DNA of 64,000 nucleotides from Sphingosinicella sp. BN140058 (GCF_004135585.1 NZ_CP035501.1:2117501-2181500); one strand, 5' to 3'; shown: positions 1 through 8,892, counted from the first letter of the stretch. Program-made: numbers and translations. The notes: a model not told the origin generated them from the sequence alone.

Positions 1-307
1 AATGCCGGATCCGGCGGCGGCTCATATCGGAGAGGGCCGAGAGAACGGTCACGCCGGGTTCGATGGTGATGGCCGGAGTGGTCATGACGTCCCTGACCGG
101 ACGATCGAGGATGTCGTCGCCATGCTCCTTGAGGCAATAGACGACATCGCGTTCGGACATGATCCCACTGACCTGCCCCTCGTCGACCACCGCGAGTGCG
201 CCGATCCGGCGCTCGGCGAGCAAAGCAACCGCGTCGCGGACCCGCGCATCCGACCCGATCGTCACGACATCATGACCCTTCTTCTCGAGGATTGCGGCTA
301 TCGTCAT
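1..307 (-). CDS. CBS-domain protein, 3' end outside window
   Basis: Reading the minus strand from an ATG at 307 gives 102 uninterrupted codons that run off the left edge. The protein begins MTIAAILEKKGHDVVTI and shows the CBS pattern RDAVALLAERRIGALAVVD, then SGIMSERDVV, followed by the start of a second repeat (VRDVMTTPAITIEPGVTVLSA). Two CBS repeats together form a Bateman module, which in this family binds adenosyl ligands. Short stand-alone proteins of this kind are usually cytoplasmic and often of unknown target. An AGGGAG ribosome binding site lies 7 nt upstream of the ATG and supports the start. The C-terminus cannot be seen, so extra domains cannot be excluded. Confidence 0.8.
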   Translation of the reverse strand, partial: MTIAAILEKKGHDVVTIGSDARVRDAVALLAERRIGALAVVDEGQVSGIMSERDVVYCLKEHGDDILDRPVRDVMTTPAITIEPGVTVLSALSDMSRRRIRH

Positions 308-511
308 GCTTGGGCTCCCTGCTGCACACCGACTCAGCCTTTCATATTCCCATGCGGCTGCCGCGAATGGAAGCGCCCGACTCGGTGAAAGGCGCCAAGG
401 CGCCCACGCCGAGCCGCCGACCGCACAGCGTCGGCACTCCCGCTATCACGCCAGACCTGCAATGGACCGGATGTGCAGAAGCGCCTTGATGATCCTTCCT
501 CTCCCCGCCAC

Positions 512-838
512 ATGCCGCTCATGCCCCAGCACGATCCCATCCCCCCACGCGTGCCCGGCCGCCAGCCGGATCTCGCGCAGCTGCAGCGCGCCGCCGACGC
601 CTGGACGCGCTACAAAAGGATGATGAAGTGGATGGTGCTGGCCGCAGCCGTGGCCGTGCTGCTGGCGTTGGCGTGGCTGCGCAGCGACGGCAGCCCGCTC
701 ACCATCCACATGATCATCGCCACCATTGCCGGAGTCGGCCTGTCGGTGCTGGTCGGAACCGGACTGATGGGGCTGGTCTTTCTCTCCAATCGCAGCGGCC
801 ATGACGATGCTGCGTCGGGCCGCGAGGATCCTCGATGA
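512..838 (+). CDS. small membrane protein, two predicted helices
   Basis: A 108-residue protein with a Pro/Gln-rich cytoplasmic N-terminus and two hydrophobic segments (about residues 38-57 and 70-93), followed by a short polar tail. I do not recognise a named family. The stop overlaps the next start (ATGA at 835-838), so it is probably translationally coupled to the downstream acyl-CoA thioesterase. The start is uncertain. ATG at 512 is used; GTG at 473 and ATG at 524 are alternatives, and none has a strong ribosome binding site. Confidence 0.6.
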   Translation: MPLMPQHDPIPPRVPGRQPDLAQLQRAADAWTRYKRMMKWMVLAAAVAVLLALAWLRSDGSPLTIHMIIATIAGVGLSVLVGTGLMGLVFLSNRSGHDDAASGREDPR

Positions 839-1212
839 ACATCTCCAATCGTGAACCCATTCTCCGCGTCGTGCCCCGCCCGGCCGATATCAACGCCAAT
901 GGCCACATCTTCGGGGGTTGGGTGTTGTCGCAGATGGACATCGCCGCCGGCATCGTCGCCTCGAGGGAAGCGGACGGCGCCGTCGCAACGGTGGCGATCG
1001 AGGCGATGGAGTTCGTCGCCCCGATCCTCCTCCACGATCTGATATCGGTCTATGCCGACATCGAACGGGTCGGCCGCACCTCGATCGGGATCCGGATCGA
1101 AGTCGTCGCCAGCCGCGATCGCGGCAAGGAGCAGGTCAAGGTGACCGAAGGCCTGTTCACCTTCGTCGCCCTGGACGAGAACCACCGCCCACGCCCGGTC
1201 AAGCCGAGCTGA
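835..1212 (+). CDS. acyl-CoA thioesterase, hotdog fold (YciA-like)
   Basis: A 125-residue single hotdog-domain protein. The stretch NGHIFGGWVLSQMDIAAG, followed by VAIEAMEFVAPILLHDL, is the active-site region of the YciA/acyl-CoA hydrolase group, which cleaves acyl-CoA thioesters in the cytoplasm to free acid and CoA. Length and motif order match the family. It overlaps the upstream membrane-protein gene by four bases (ATGA) and ends 11 bp from the convergent DUF4139 gene. Chain-length preference cannot be read from the sequence. Confidence 0.85.
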   Translation: MNISNREPILRVVPRPADINANGHIFGGWVLSQMDIAAGIVASREADGAVATVAIEAMEFVAPILLHDLISVYADIERVGRTSIGIRIEVVASRDRGKEQVKVTEGLFTFVALDENHRPRPVKPS

Positions 1213-1223
1213 TCGCGCCGGGT

Positions 1224-2681
1224 CTATCGTTTGGCGTAACGGTAGATCGCCTCGCGCCGGCCGTTGGCTGGGATCGTCACCGCCCAGGGTCGAGCATCGT
1301 CGCCTGCGGCGCGCGCGGCGGCGGGCGCGTCGATCGTCACCCCGCCCGTGTCGGCCTCGAAGCGAACGGGATGGGGCCTGGCGTTGCTGACGACCATCCG
1401 GTTGATGATCTGCGTCGTCGTTTCCGAGATCCGGACGATATCGACACGGACGGCACCCGATTCGGCGGCGGTGATCTCCACATCCTCGCCAACCGCGCGG
1501 TCGCCGATCTCCCCTCTGCCGGTGAGGAGCCGGCGGGAGCCGCGCATGTCGAACAGATGGACGGCGCCGCCCGGCAGCGGCAGGCCGAGATTGGTCTCGC
1601 TGCGGTTGCGGGCGACGATCGTGCGGGTCGCGCCACCTTGCCAGGGCGCGTAGAGAAAGCGACTGCGGTAGACGATCTCGATCGGGATGCGCGCCTGGTG
1701 CAATAGCGCGACCTGCTTCTGGCTACGCGCCGCGACCGTGACCGGCTCCGGGATCCGGTAGAGCTTGAGGTCGCCGAGCTCTTCCCGCACCGCCATCACC
1801 GCAGGAAGCGCCGAGAGAGATTCCTCCCGCAGTCGTGAGCCGGTGACGACGATGTCCTCACCGCCCAGGCGAGAAACCAGCCGGCCCCTCTCCGGGCGTA
1901 TCTCGCGAAGATCGCTCGTCGTGGTGCCGGCGGGCCAGCATCGCAGGGTGAGCGGGGTGCCTTCGGGCGAATCCGGCCGATTCGGATCGCGGTTTACCCG
2001 GCCGGCGACCGCCTGCGCGTCGGCGCCGACGAAGCCGGTCTCCTCGCCATTGGCGAGGGTCAGCCAGGCGAACAGGTCCATCCGCTTGCGGCGCTCATCC
2101 ACCTCGGCGACGTAATTGGCCTGCCAGTCGAACCCGGCGGCGAGGTAGGAGAGCGTGATCGGAACACGCACCGCCGCCCGGCTCCGCGTCCGGATCGAAA
2201 GGGTTGGTTTTGCCGACAGACCCTCCGGTACGGCGCGGTAACCGACCGTCTCGGCAAGGCCGGTGCAGCGCAGCGTCTCGATCCCATCGCCGGTCTGGAG
2301 GATCACCGCTCCGCCCGCGCCCGAACGCACCACCGCTTCGAGCTCCCGCACCGCGCCGGTGTCGCGGGACGTGCGGCGAAGATGCACTCGTTTGCCGAGC
2401 GCGGCATCGAGCAGACTGCCGGGCGAGAGCAGCCAGGCATCGCGCTTCTTCTCGATGACCCCATCCGGCACGCCGGTGACGATGGCGGTCTCCGGAAAGA
2501 TGCCGCCCGCCACTCCTTCGAAGCGCAGCTCGGCGTCGCCCGCCGGAATGTCGACCATGCGTCGCTCGGAGACGAGGGCATAGCCGTCGAGCGAGTCGAG
2601 CCGGAACGCCGCCGCCGGGCTGCGCTCGGGATCGCGGTAGATGGTGACCGACACGCTTTGTGGGCCGGCCGAAGCGGCCAC
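1224..2681 (-). CDS. DUF4139-domain protein, paralogue A3, no signal peptide
   Basis: Last gene of a five-member tandem DUF4139 (MuiA-like) array. It has the N-terminal beta-rich part (VSVTIYRDPERS, FEGVAGGIFPETAIVTG), the core LSYLAAGFDWQANYV with FAWLTLANGEETGF, and the late LGDLKLYRIPEPVTV motif. A central EDIVVTGSRL segment lies near 1830-1859. The family is thought to act in the envelope, and its biochemical role is unknown. Unlike its neighbours it has no signal peptide of its own. The only start is GTG at 2681 without a ribosome binding site, and the same frame runs back nine codons to the TGA that ends the upstream paralogue. Translation may depend on reinitiation, or the copy may be decaying. 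Confidence 0.75.
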   Translation of the reverse strand: MAASAGPQSVSVTIYRDPERSPAAAFRLDSLDGYALVSERRMVDIPAGDAELRFEGVAGGIFPETAIVTGVPDGVIEKKRDAWLLSPGSLLDAALGKRVHLRRTSRDTGAVRELEAVVRSGAGGAVILQTGDGIETLRCTGLAETVGYRAVPEGLSAKPTLSIRTRSRAAVRVPITLSYLAAGFDWQANYVAEVDERRKRMDLFAWLTLANGEETGFVGADAQAVAGRVNRDPNRPDSPEGTPLTLRCWPAGTTTSDLREIRPERGRLVSRLGGEDIVVTGSRLREESLSALPAVMAVREELGDLKLYRIPEPVTVAARSQKQVALLHQARIPIEIVYRSRFLYAPWQGGATRTIVARNRSETNLGLPLPGGAVHLFDMRGSRRLLTGRGEIGDRAVGEDVEITAAESGAVRVDIVRISETTTQIINRMVVSNARPHPVRFEADTGGVTIDAPAAARAAGDDARPWAVTIPANGRREAIYRYAKR

Positions 2682-2708
2682 GGTCGGCGCCGCAGCCGCG
2701 GCGGCGCG

Positions 2709-4262
2709 TCACGATTTCGACTTCGTGCTCGTCACCCGCATCGTTGCGCGTCCGTTGGCCGGCACGGTCACGGACCAGAGACGCCAGCCGTCGCGGGTGG
2801 CGAGCGGCGTTTCCCACTGCATCTTGTCGGCGAACATGGCGAATTCGGCTTCGTAGCGCACCGGCGTCGCAAAGGCGTTGGTGACGGCAATCTCCCATTC
2901 GCGCAGCGGCGCGTCCGCCGAGGACAGCGGCGTCACGGTGACGGTGACCGCGCTCGCGGCCGAAATACCAAGCTCGAGCTTCTCACCCACCGCCTTGTCG
3001 GCGAGCGCGCCGCGGCCGATCAGGACCGGCTTGTCGCCGGCCATCGTGTAATAAGCGATGCGGCCGGCGGGCAGCGGGACGCCGAGCCCGGCGGCACGAT
3101 CGTTACGCGTCACCAAAGTGCGGACCGGATTCCGGCCGGCGCCTTCGAGCTGGTAGAAACGCTGGCGGTAGACCGGCTCGACGGCGATCTGCTTGCGATC
3201 GAGCAGGGCGACCTGCTTCTGGCTCTTGGCCGCGACGGTGACCGGCAGCGGAATCCGATAGAGCTTGAGATCGCCGAGATCCTCCCGCTGCGCCATGACC
3301 GGCGCGGGAGGGGGTGGCGGCGGCGGCGGCGGTGGCGGCGGCGGGCTCTCGAGCGCAGGCATGGCAAGGTCGAACGCCATCACCTCCAGCTCTTCGCGTT
3401 CGAACACCTGCTCGCGAAGATCGCTGGTCGTCGTTCCCTGCGGCCAGCATTCGAGCGTCAACGGCTGCGCCCGGGGCTTCGATGCCCGGACGGAGTTGCG
3501 GTTGAGCCGCCCGGCGACGGCCTGCGTGTCGGCATTGCGGAAGCCGGTCTCGTCGCCATTGGCGAGAGTCAGCCAGGCGAACAGATCGAGCTTGGTGCCG
3601 TCGGCCGAGAGCTGTGCGACATAGCTCGCCTGCCAGTCGAAGTCGCTGGCGAGGTAGGACAGGGTCACGGTCGCGCTGGTCGATCGCTGGGATCGCAGCT
3701 TCACCGACAGAGTCGGCTTGGCCGAGAGACCGGCGGGCACCTGATCGTAGACCAGGGTCTCCGGAAGGCCGGTGCAGCGCAGCGTCTCGACCCCGGCTTC
3801 AGTCTGGAGCACGACCGCGCCATTTTCCGCCGACCGCACGATCGCGTCCATCGCCCGTACCTTGCCGGTCGCGCGCGACGTGCGGCGGAGGTGGACCCGC
3901 CGGCCGAGCGACGCGTCGAGCAGGCTGCCCGGCGAGAGCAGCATCGCATCCTGATTCTTCTCGACGACGCCCACGGGGAGGCCGGTGACGATCGCGCTTT
4001 CCGGCAGGATGCCGCCGGCAACGCCCTCGAAGCGGATGTCGCTCTCGCCGGCCGGGATCTTCACCCGCCGGGTTTCGCTGATCAGCGCATAGCCGTTCAG
4101 CCATTTGAGGTCGATCGGCTCGCTGCCGCTGCGACCCGGCGCGCGGTAGACGGTGACGTCGACCGAAGACGGGCCGGGCGAGCGCGTGACCTGCTGCGCA
4201 AGCGCGGGCGCGATAGCGGCGCCCGCCATCGCCAGGGCGCCGGCCAGAGGCAAGCGGCGCAT
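2709..4262 (-). CDS. DUF4139-domain protein, paralogue A2, secreted
   Basis: A 517-residue member of the DUF4139 array with a clear signal peptide (MRRLPLAGALAMAGAAIAPALAQ). It has the family core LSYLASDFDWQASYV, FAWLTLANGDETGF and GDLKLYRIPLPVTVAAKSQK. Between core and C-terminal half it carries a run of 13 prolines (coding DNA about 3309-3345), where two paralogues carry an xIVVTG segment instead. The start ATG follows the stop of the upstream B2 gene by only three bases, so the two are almost certainly co-translated. The C-terminus (NGRATMRV) matches the end of its paralogues. Function is unknown; an envelope location is inferred from the signal peptide. Confidence 0.85.
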   Translation of the reverse strand: MRRLPLAGALAMAGAAIAPALAQQVTRSPGPSSVDVTVYRAPGRSGSEPIDLKWLNGYALISETRRVKIPAGESDIRFEGVAGGILPESAIVTGLPVGVVEKNQDAMLLSPGSLLDASLGRRVHLRRTSRATGKVRAMDAIVRSAENGAVVLQTEAGVETLRCTGLPETLVYDQVPAGLSAKPTLSVKLRSQRSTSATVTLSYLASDFDWQASYVAQLSADGTKLDLFAWLTLANGDETGFRNADTQAVAGRLNRNSVRASKPRAQPLTLECWPQGTTTSDLREQVFEREELEVMAFDLAMPALESPPPPPPPPPPPPPAPVMAQREDLGDLKLYRIPLPVTVAAKSQKQVALLDRKQIAVEPVYRQRFYQLEGAGRNPVRTLVTRNDRAAGLGVPLPAGRIAYYTMAGDKPVLIGRGALADKAVGEKLELGISAASAVTVTVTPLSSADAPLREWEIAVTNAFATPVRYEAEFAMFADKMQWETPLATRDGWRLWSVTVPANGRATMRVTSTKSKS

Positions 4263-4265
4263 GGC

Positions 4266-5660
4266 TCAGTAGCGCGTGTCGAAGATTGCGGTGACGGCAC
4301 TCTCGCCATTGGCGGGCACCGTCACCCGCCATGCGGTCTCGTCGGCGGAGCTGCGGACGCTCTTCTGGCTTTCGTCGACGATCCGGACGTCGCCCCACAG
4401 GCCCGACTGGATCAATTCCACCGTGACCGGCTGCGGCTTGGCATTGCTCAGCGTGTAGCGCATCGACGTCCGCCAGCGGCTGTTCGACATCTTCTCGCGC
4501 TTTTCGACGACCGGCTTCACCTTGACGTCGAACGCTTGGCCGGTGGTGAGACCGATGTCGGAGCCCATCGGCGTGTGGCCGATCCGGCTCTCGCCGACGA
4601 ACTGGGCATTGCCACGCGAATCCTTCTGGTAGACGCGGACGGTGCCGGCCGGCAGCGCGTCGCCGAGGCCGGTGTCGCGGGCGCTCGAGAAGCGCAGCAC
4701 CGTGTCGGCGCTCTGGGCATCGTCGACGGTGCCGAGCCAGTCGTTGCGGTAGACATAGGCGCGCTGGGCCGCGGCGCCGGTGACGTCGAGGAAGCTGACC
4801 TGCTTGGTCTGCTGGTTGGCGATCGTCGTGCGCTCTTTCAGCGGATAGAGGTAGAAATCGCCGAGCCTCTCGCGCCCCGGCGTCTGGGTACCCGGACGAA
4901 CGTTGGGGCGGGAGGGACGATAGCCGCCGTCATAGTCGTTGCCGCCGCCGACGGTGCCGGCGACCAGCAGCGTGTCCGCATTGGTGAAGGTGGTGCCGGT
5001 CGTGTTGGTGAGGGTGACCCAGCCCTGGACGTCGATCTTGCCCGCCGCCTCGTCGAACAGGGTGACGTAATCGGCCTTCCAGCTCATGCCGGGGGTGAGA
5101 TAGCTCAAGGTCACCGGCCGGGCGCCGCCGCGGCTGCTGTCGAGCGTGACCGACAGGGTCGGGCGGGCGCGCAGATTCTCGGGCACCTTGTCGAAGATGA
5201 CACGCACCGGCAGGCCGTCGTCGCGCAGCACTTCGATGCGGGGGCCGATCTGGAGGACGACGCCGCCATTGACGGCGAGCACCCGGGCGCGCTCGCGCTC
5301 CTCGGCGCCGGTGGCCGGATTGGTGCGGACGAGGGTGATCTCCTCGCCGACCGCTTTCTCCATCAGCTTGGAGGGAGAGAGCAGGTCGAAATCGAAATTC
5401 TGCTCGACGATGGCGACGTCGCGGGCCGAGAGAGTCACCGTCTCGGGGCTGATCTGGCCGGAGACGTTGGGGAATTCCTGGCGCGAGCGGCCGCTTGGAA
5501 TGTCGATCTGCCGGGTGTCCTGCACCAGGGCGAGGTTCTGATTGTAGACGGTGACCGAGACATTGCCCTGACCCGGAGCGGACGCCGATCCCGGCGGCTG
5601 GGCGGCAAGCGGCGCAGCAACGAGCGCGGACAACAGGAACAGCTGGCGCATCAACGACAT
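4266..5660 (-). CDS. DUF4139-domain protein, paralogue B2, secreted
   Basis: A 464-residue protein beginning MSLMRQLFLLSALVAAPLAAQ, a signal peptide. It belongs to a second subtype (B) of the array, recognised by VSVTVYNQNLALVQD, QNFDFDLLSPSKLM, LSYLTPGMSWKADYVTLFDE and WVTLTNTTGTTFTNADTLLVAG. Its closest relative here is B1 at 7377-8843. The start is set at 5660 by similarity to B1. ATG at 5651 is an alternative that lies nine bases after a GAGGGGG ribosome binding site. A TTGACA promoter-like site precedes it, and the A2 gene follows three bases after its stop. Role unknown. Confidence 0.85.
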   Translation of the reverse strand: MSLMRQLFLLSALVAAPLAAQPPGSASAPGQGNVSVTVYNQNLALVQDTRQIDIPSGRSRQEFPNVSGQISPETVTLSARDVAIVEQNFDFDLLSPSKLMEKAVGEEITLVRTNPATGAEERERARVLAVNGGVVLQIGPRIEVLRDDGLPVRVIFDKVPENLRARPTLSVTLDSSRGGARPVTLSYLTPGMSWKADYVTLFDEAAGKIDVQGWVTLTNTTGTTFTNADTLLVAGTVGGGNDYDGGYRPSRPNVRPGTQTPGRERLGDFYLYPLKERTTIANQQTKQVSFLDVTGAAAQRAYVYRNDWLGTVDDAQSADTVLRFSSARDTGLGDALPAGTVRVYQKDSRGNAQFVGESRIGHTPMGSDIGLTTGQAFDVKVKPVVEKREKMSNSRWRTSMRYTLSNAKPQPVTVELIQSGLWGDVRIVDESQKSVRSSADETAWRVTVPANGESAVTAIFDTRY

Positions 5661-5701
5661 CCCCCTCTTTTCGACGAAGTGTGTTACATTATCACCTTGG
5701 C

Positions 5702-5707
5702 TGTCAA
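5702..5707 (-). promoter_or_regulatory. possible -35 element before the B2/A2/A3 genes
   Basis: The 77-bp gap between A1 and B2 contains TTGACAGC on the minus strand, 42 bases before the B2 start. The same octamer lies 50 bases before the paralogous B1 start. The downstream -10 region is not a clear match. The shared octamer at similar distance suggests a duplicated promoter, so the right-hand genes of the array may have their own transcript. Confidence 0.4.
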
Positions 5708-5737
5708 CCGGCGTTTGGAGACGGGCTTCGGCGGGCT

Positions 5738-7369
5738 CTAAGAGCCGGTCACTTCGTCCAGCTCGTCCTCTTCCTCCTCCTCGATATCGGTCTCGCGATA
5801 GTCGAGCCGTGCTCTCCCGCCGGCGGCGATTTCGACGCGCCACACGTTCATGCCCTCGCGTCGCACGATGCGCCCGCTGAAATGATCGTAGCGCGTATAT
5901 GACCTGTCCTGGAACTCGGCTTCGAAGCGGATCGGGAACGGATTGGCATTGGCGACGTCGAGACGATGGCGTTCGCTGGCGCCCACCTCGCCCAGATACT
6001 CGGCATCTACCTCGACATTCTGCGCGTCGGCGAAGACGAACTCGACCTCCTCGCCGACCGCCTTGTCCTCGATCGCAGTTTCTCCGAGCAGCATCGGCCG
6101 GCCGAAACCCTGCTGGAACAAGGCGATCTGCCCCATCGGCAAGGGCATGCCGAGCCCGTCACCCTTGCGGTTGTGGACGCGCAACAGCCATTCGACGGTC
6201 TCATCGTTCTCGTGAACCTTGGTGCGGTAGACGAGTTCGGTCTCCACTTTCTTCGCCGACAGCAGCGCCACCTGCTTCTGAGCATTGGCGGCGACGGTGA
6301 CCGGGAAAGGAACGCGATAGAGCTTGAGGTCGCCGAGATCCTCCTGTCGTGCGATCCGCGCGCCGGTGACGACGATCTCATCGCCGCCCTCGCCGCCGCC
6401 CCAGCCATAGCCATAATCGCCGTCCCGCTCCGCCGCGCGCGCAAGCAGTTCGGGATAGGAATCGGGTCCCAACGGCCGGGTGTAGGGCGGGCTTCCAGTC
6501 GTGTCCTGCGGCCAGCAGGTGGTCGAATAATAGGCCTCCTCCTCGTCGCCATAATCGGAAATGCCCTGGCCGTCCGGAGTCACCCGCTGGACCTGGCCGG
6601 CGACCGCTGCCGTCTGCGCGTTCGCGAAGCTGACGTCGTCCCGGCTCGCCAGCGTGATCCAGGCGAAGAGATCGACCTTGCCGGTGTCGGCGGAAAGGTG
6701 GCCGACATAATTGGCCTGCCAGTCGAAATCGGCGGCGAGATAGGAGAGAGTGAGGGTGCGCCGTCCGCCGCTGCCCGCGTCGAGCGTCATCGACAGGACC
6801 GGCTTTGCCGACAGGCCCGGCGGCACGCCCGGGTAGAGGAGCGTCTGCGACAGGCCGGTGCAGTGCACGGCTTCGAACCCGCGCGCGGTCTCGAGGATGA
6901 TGCCGTCGCTCGACGAGCGGATCCGGGCACGCTCCTCGATCACCTTGCCGGTGGCGGCGTCGGCGCGGCGGAGGGTGACGTGCTGTCCGGTGAACGCATC
7001 GATCAGCCCGCGTTCGGAGAGCAGCAGCCGGTCCTGGTTCTTTTCGGCCGGATCGCCGCCGACCAGGATCGCGGTTTCGGGCTGGATGCCGCTCGCCACC
7101 CCTTCGAAGCGTATGGTGACCGGGCCCGGCGGCAGGTCGACGATGCGGGTTTCGGTGATCAGCGCATAGCCCTTGAGCGGCTCGTCCGCATCGTCGTCGA
7201 TGAACGCGTCCTTGTCGCGCGCCGGATCGCGATAGACGGTCAGCGCCACCCGATCGGGCCCAGCCGAGCTGACCAGTGTCCGGGCCGGGATCTGCGCGGG
7301 CGCCGCCGCAGCCGGCAGCAAAGCCGCGAGCAGGAGCAGGAGCAGGAGCCGCCGGGCCGCGCCGCGCAT
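5738..7369 (-). CDS. DUF4139-domain protein, paralogue A1, secreted
   Basis: A 543-residue A-type DUF4139 protein with an arginine-leucine signal peptide (MRGAARRLLLLLLLAALLPA). It shows VALTVYRDPARDKD, FEGVASGIQPETAILVGG, LSYLAADFDWQANYV and GDLKLYRVPFPVTVAANAQK. A glycine-rich stretch is followed by GDEIVVTGARIARQ (coding DNA 6353-6382), a motif typical of TonB-dependent receptor N-termini. The C-terminus is strongly acidic (EEEEEDELDE). The start ATG lies seven bases after the stop of B1, so B1-A1 is one translational unit and resembles the B2-A2 unit. Function unknown. Confidence 0.85.
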   Translation of the reverse strand: MRGAARRLLLLLLLAALLPAAAAPAQIPARTLVSSAGPDRVALTVYRDPARDKDAFIDDDADEPLKGYALITETRIVDLPPGPVTIRFEGVASGIQPETAILVGGDPAEKNQDRLLLSERGLIDAFTGQHVTLRRADAATGKVIEERARIRSSSDGIILETARGFEAVHCTGLSQTLLYPGVPPGLSAKPVLSMTLDAGSGGRRTLTLSYLAADFDWQANYVGHLSADTGKVDLFAWITLASRDDVSFANAQTAAVAGQVQRVTPDGQGISDYGDEEEAYYSTTCWPQDTTGSPPYTRPLGPDSYPELLARAAERDGDYGYGWGGGEGGDEIVVTGARIARQEDLGDLKLYRVPFPVTVAANAQKQVALLSAKKVETELVYRTKVHENDETVEWLLRVHNRKGDGLGMPLPMGQIALFQQGFGRPMLLGETAIEDKAVGEEVEFVFADAQNVEVDAEYLGEVGASERHRLDVANANPFPIRFEAEFQDRSYTRYDHFSGRIVRREGMNVWRVEIAAGGRARLDYRETDIEEEEEDELDEVTGS

Positions 7370-7376
7370 CGTTCGC

Positions 7377-8843
7377 TCAGTAGCGGGTTTCGAACACGGC
7401 GGTCACCACCGTCTCGCCATTGGCCGGCACCGGCACCTCCCACAGGCGGGAATAGGCCGAGACCTGTCGGCCGGCGAGGCTCTCGCTGACGACACGAACA
7501 TCCCACCAGTCGCCGAGCCCGTCCTGAAAGAGATCCACCGTCACCGGCTGGGAGCGCGCATTGCTGACCACATAGCGCATCGTGGTGCGCCAGCGCTCGC
7601 GCTGATTGTCGACCTGGCTGGTGGTGACGACCCCGTCGGGGCCGGTGACCCGGTAGCGGGCGGTGGTTTCCCATTCTTCCGGAGTGACCCGCTCCCTCTT
7701 CTCGACGGTCGGCCGCACCTTGACGTCGAAGGCATTGCCGGTGCGCAGGTTGAGCGACGATCCCATCGGCGTGTGCGGGATCTCGCTTTCGCCGACGAAT
7801 TGCGGCTGGCCGCTGCCGTCGCGCATGTAGACGCGGACGATCCCTGCCGGCAGCGCGTCGCCAAGCCCACCCTCCTTGGCCGACGAGAATTTGAGCATGG
7901 TCGCGGCGCTTTGCGCGTCGCGGCTGCGGCCGAGCCAGGCGTTGCGATATTCATAGCCGCGTGCAGCCGGGGCGCCGGCCGCGTCGAGGAAGCTCACCTG
8001 CTTGGTCTGGGCGCTGGCGATCGTCGTTCGTCCCGCGAGCGGATAGGCGTAGAAGTCGCCGATCCGCGGCCGCGCCGCCGGCTCGATCCCGGGCATGTTG
8101 CCGCTGCGGCGCTCCTCGGCCTCGATCCGGGCGCGGGGACGGTTGACCTGGGCAACCTCGCCGGCGACGAGCAGGGTCGCGGCATTGGCGAAGGCGGTGC
8201 CGCTGGAATTGGTCAGCGTGATCCAGCCTTCGACGTCGATCTTGCCTGCGCGCTCGTCGAACAGAGCGACATAATCGGCTTTCCAGCTAAGCCCGGTCGA
8301 AAGGTAAGAGAGGGTGAGCAAGCGGGTTCCGGCGCGCGCCGCATCGACGGTGATGCTGAGCGTCGGCCGTGCGCGAAGATTGGGCGGGATGGTGTCGAAA
8401 ATCACCCGCACCGGCAGGCCGTCGTCGCGCAGCACCTCGATACGATCGCCGATGCGAAGCACCGCGCCCCCATTGACCGCGAGCACTGTGGCGCGCTCGC
8501 GGGTCTCGGCACCGGTGGCGGGGTTGGTGCGCAGCAGGGTGATGGTCTGGCCGATCGCCTTCTGCATCAAGGCGGTCGGCGAGAGCAGATCGAAGTCGAA
8601 ATTCTGCTCGACGACGTCGAAGCCATCGCCGGCGAGGCTCACCGTCTCCGGGCGGATGCTGGTTGAGACGTCGGGGAATTCCTGGCGCGAGAGGCCGGCC
8701 GGCAGTGCGACGCTGCGTATGTCCTGCACCAAGGCGAGATCGTCGTTATAGATGGTGACCGATACGTCGCCGTGCCCGCCGCCTTGCGCCCGGGCCGTTC
8801 CCGTCGCGGCGAGACAGGCCGCCAGCAAGACCATCCGATTCAT
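7377..8843 (-). CDS. DUF4139-domain protein, paralogue B1, secreted
   Basis: A 488-residue protein, first in transcription order of the five-gene DUF4139 array. It has a signal peptide (MNRMVLLAACLAATGTARAQ) and the B-type motifs VSVTIYNDDLALVQD, QNFDFDLLSPTALM, LSYLSTGLSWKADYVALFDE and WITLTNSSGTAFANAATLLVAG. A GGGGGG ribosome binding site lies seven bases upstream of the ATG. Compared with B2 it has an extra segment before its C-terminal domain (around residues 390-410). MuiA-family proteins were named from a mucoidy-inhibitor phenotype, but the molecular activity is not established. Confidence 0.87.
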   Translation of the reverse strand: MNRMVLLAACLAATGTARAQGGGHGDVSVTIYNDDLALVQDIRSVALPAGLSRQEFPDVSTSIRPETVSLAGDGFDVVEQNFDFDLLSPTALMQKAIGQTITLLRTNPATGAETRERATVLAVNGGAVLRIGDRIEVLRDDGLPVRVIFDTIPPNLRARPTLSITVDAARAGTRLLTLSYLSTGLSWKADYVALFDERAGKIDVEGWITLTNSSGTAFANAATLLVAGEVAQVNRPRARIEAEERRSGNMPGIEPAARPRIGDFYAYPLAGRTTIASAQTKQVSFLDAAGAPAARGYEYRNAWLGRSRDAQSAATMLKFSSAKEGGLGDALPAGIVRVYMRDGSGQPQFVGESEIPHTPMGSSLNLRTGNAFDVKVRPTVEKRERVTPEEWETTARYRVTGPDGVVTTSQVDNQRERWRTTMRYVVSNARSQPVTVDLFQDGLGDWWDVRVVSESLAGRQVSAYSRLWEVPVPANGETVVTAVFETRY

Positions 8844-8892
8844 CGCATTGCCCCCCTTCTCCCGAACACAGGAGATGCCGGTTTCGGGCCGC

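Noticed and set aside
3309..3345. Run of GGC/GGT triplets, considered as a microsatellite or regulatory G-tract
   Set aside because: It is the codon run for 13 prolines in paralogue A2 on the minus strand and keeps the frame open.
2382..5741. Plus-strand open frame of 1119 codons opposite the DUF4139 genes
   Set aside because: It is an antisense shadow: Arg/Gly/Ala-rich, no family motifs, and it covers several confirmed minus-strand genes. High GC removes stop codons.
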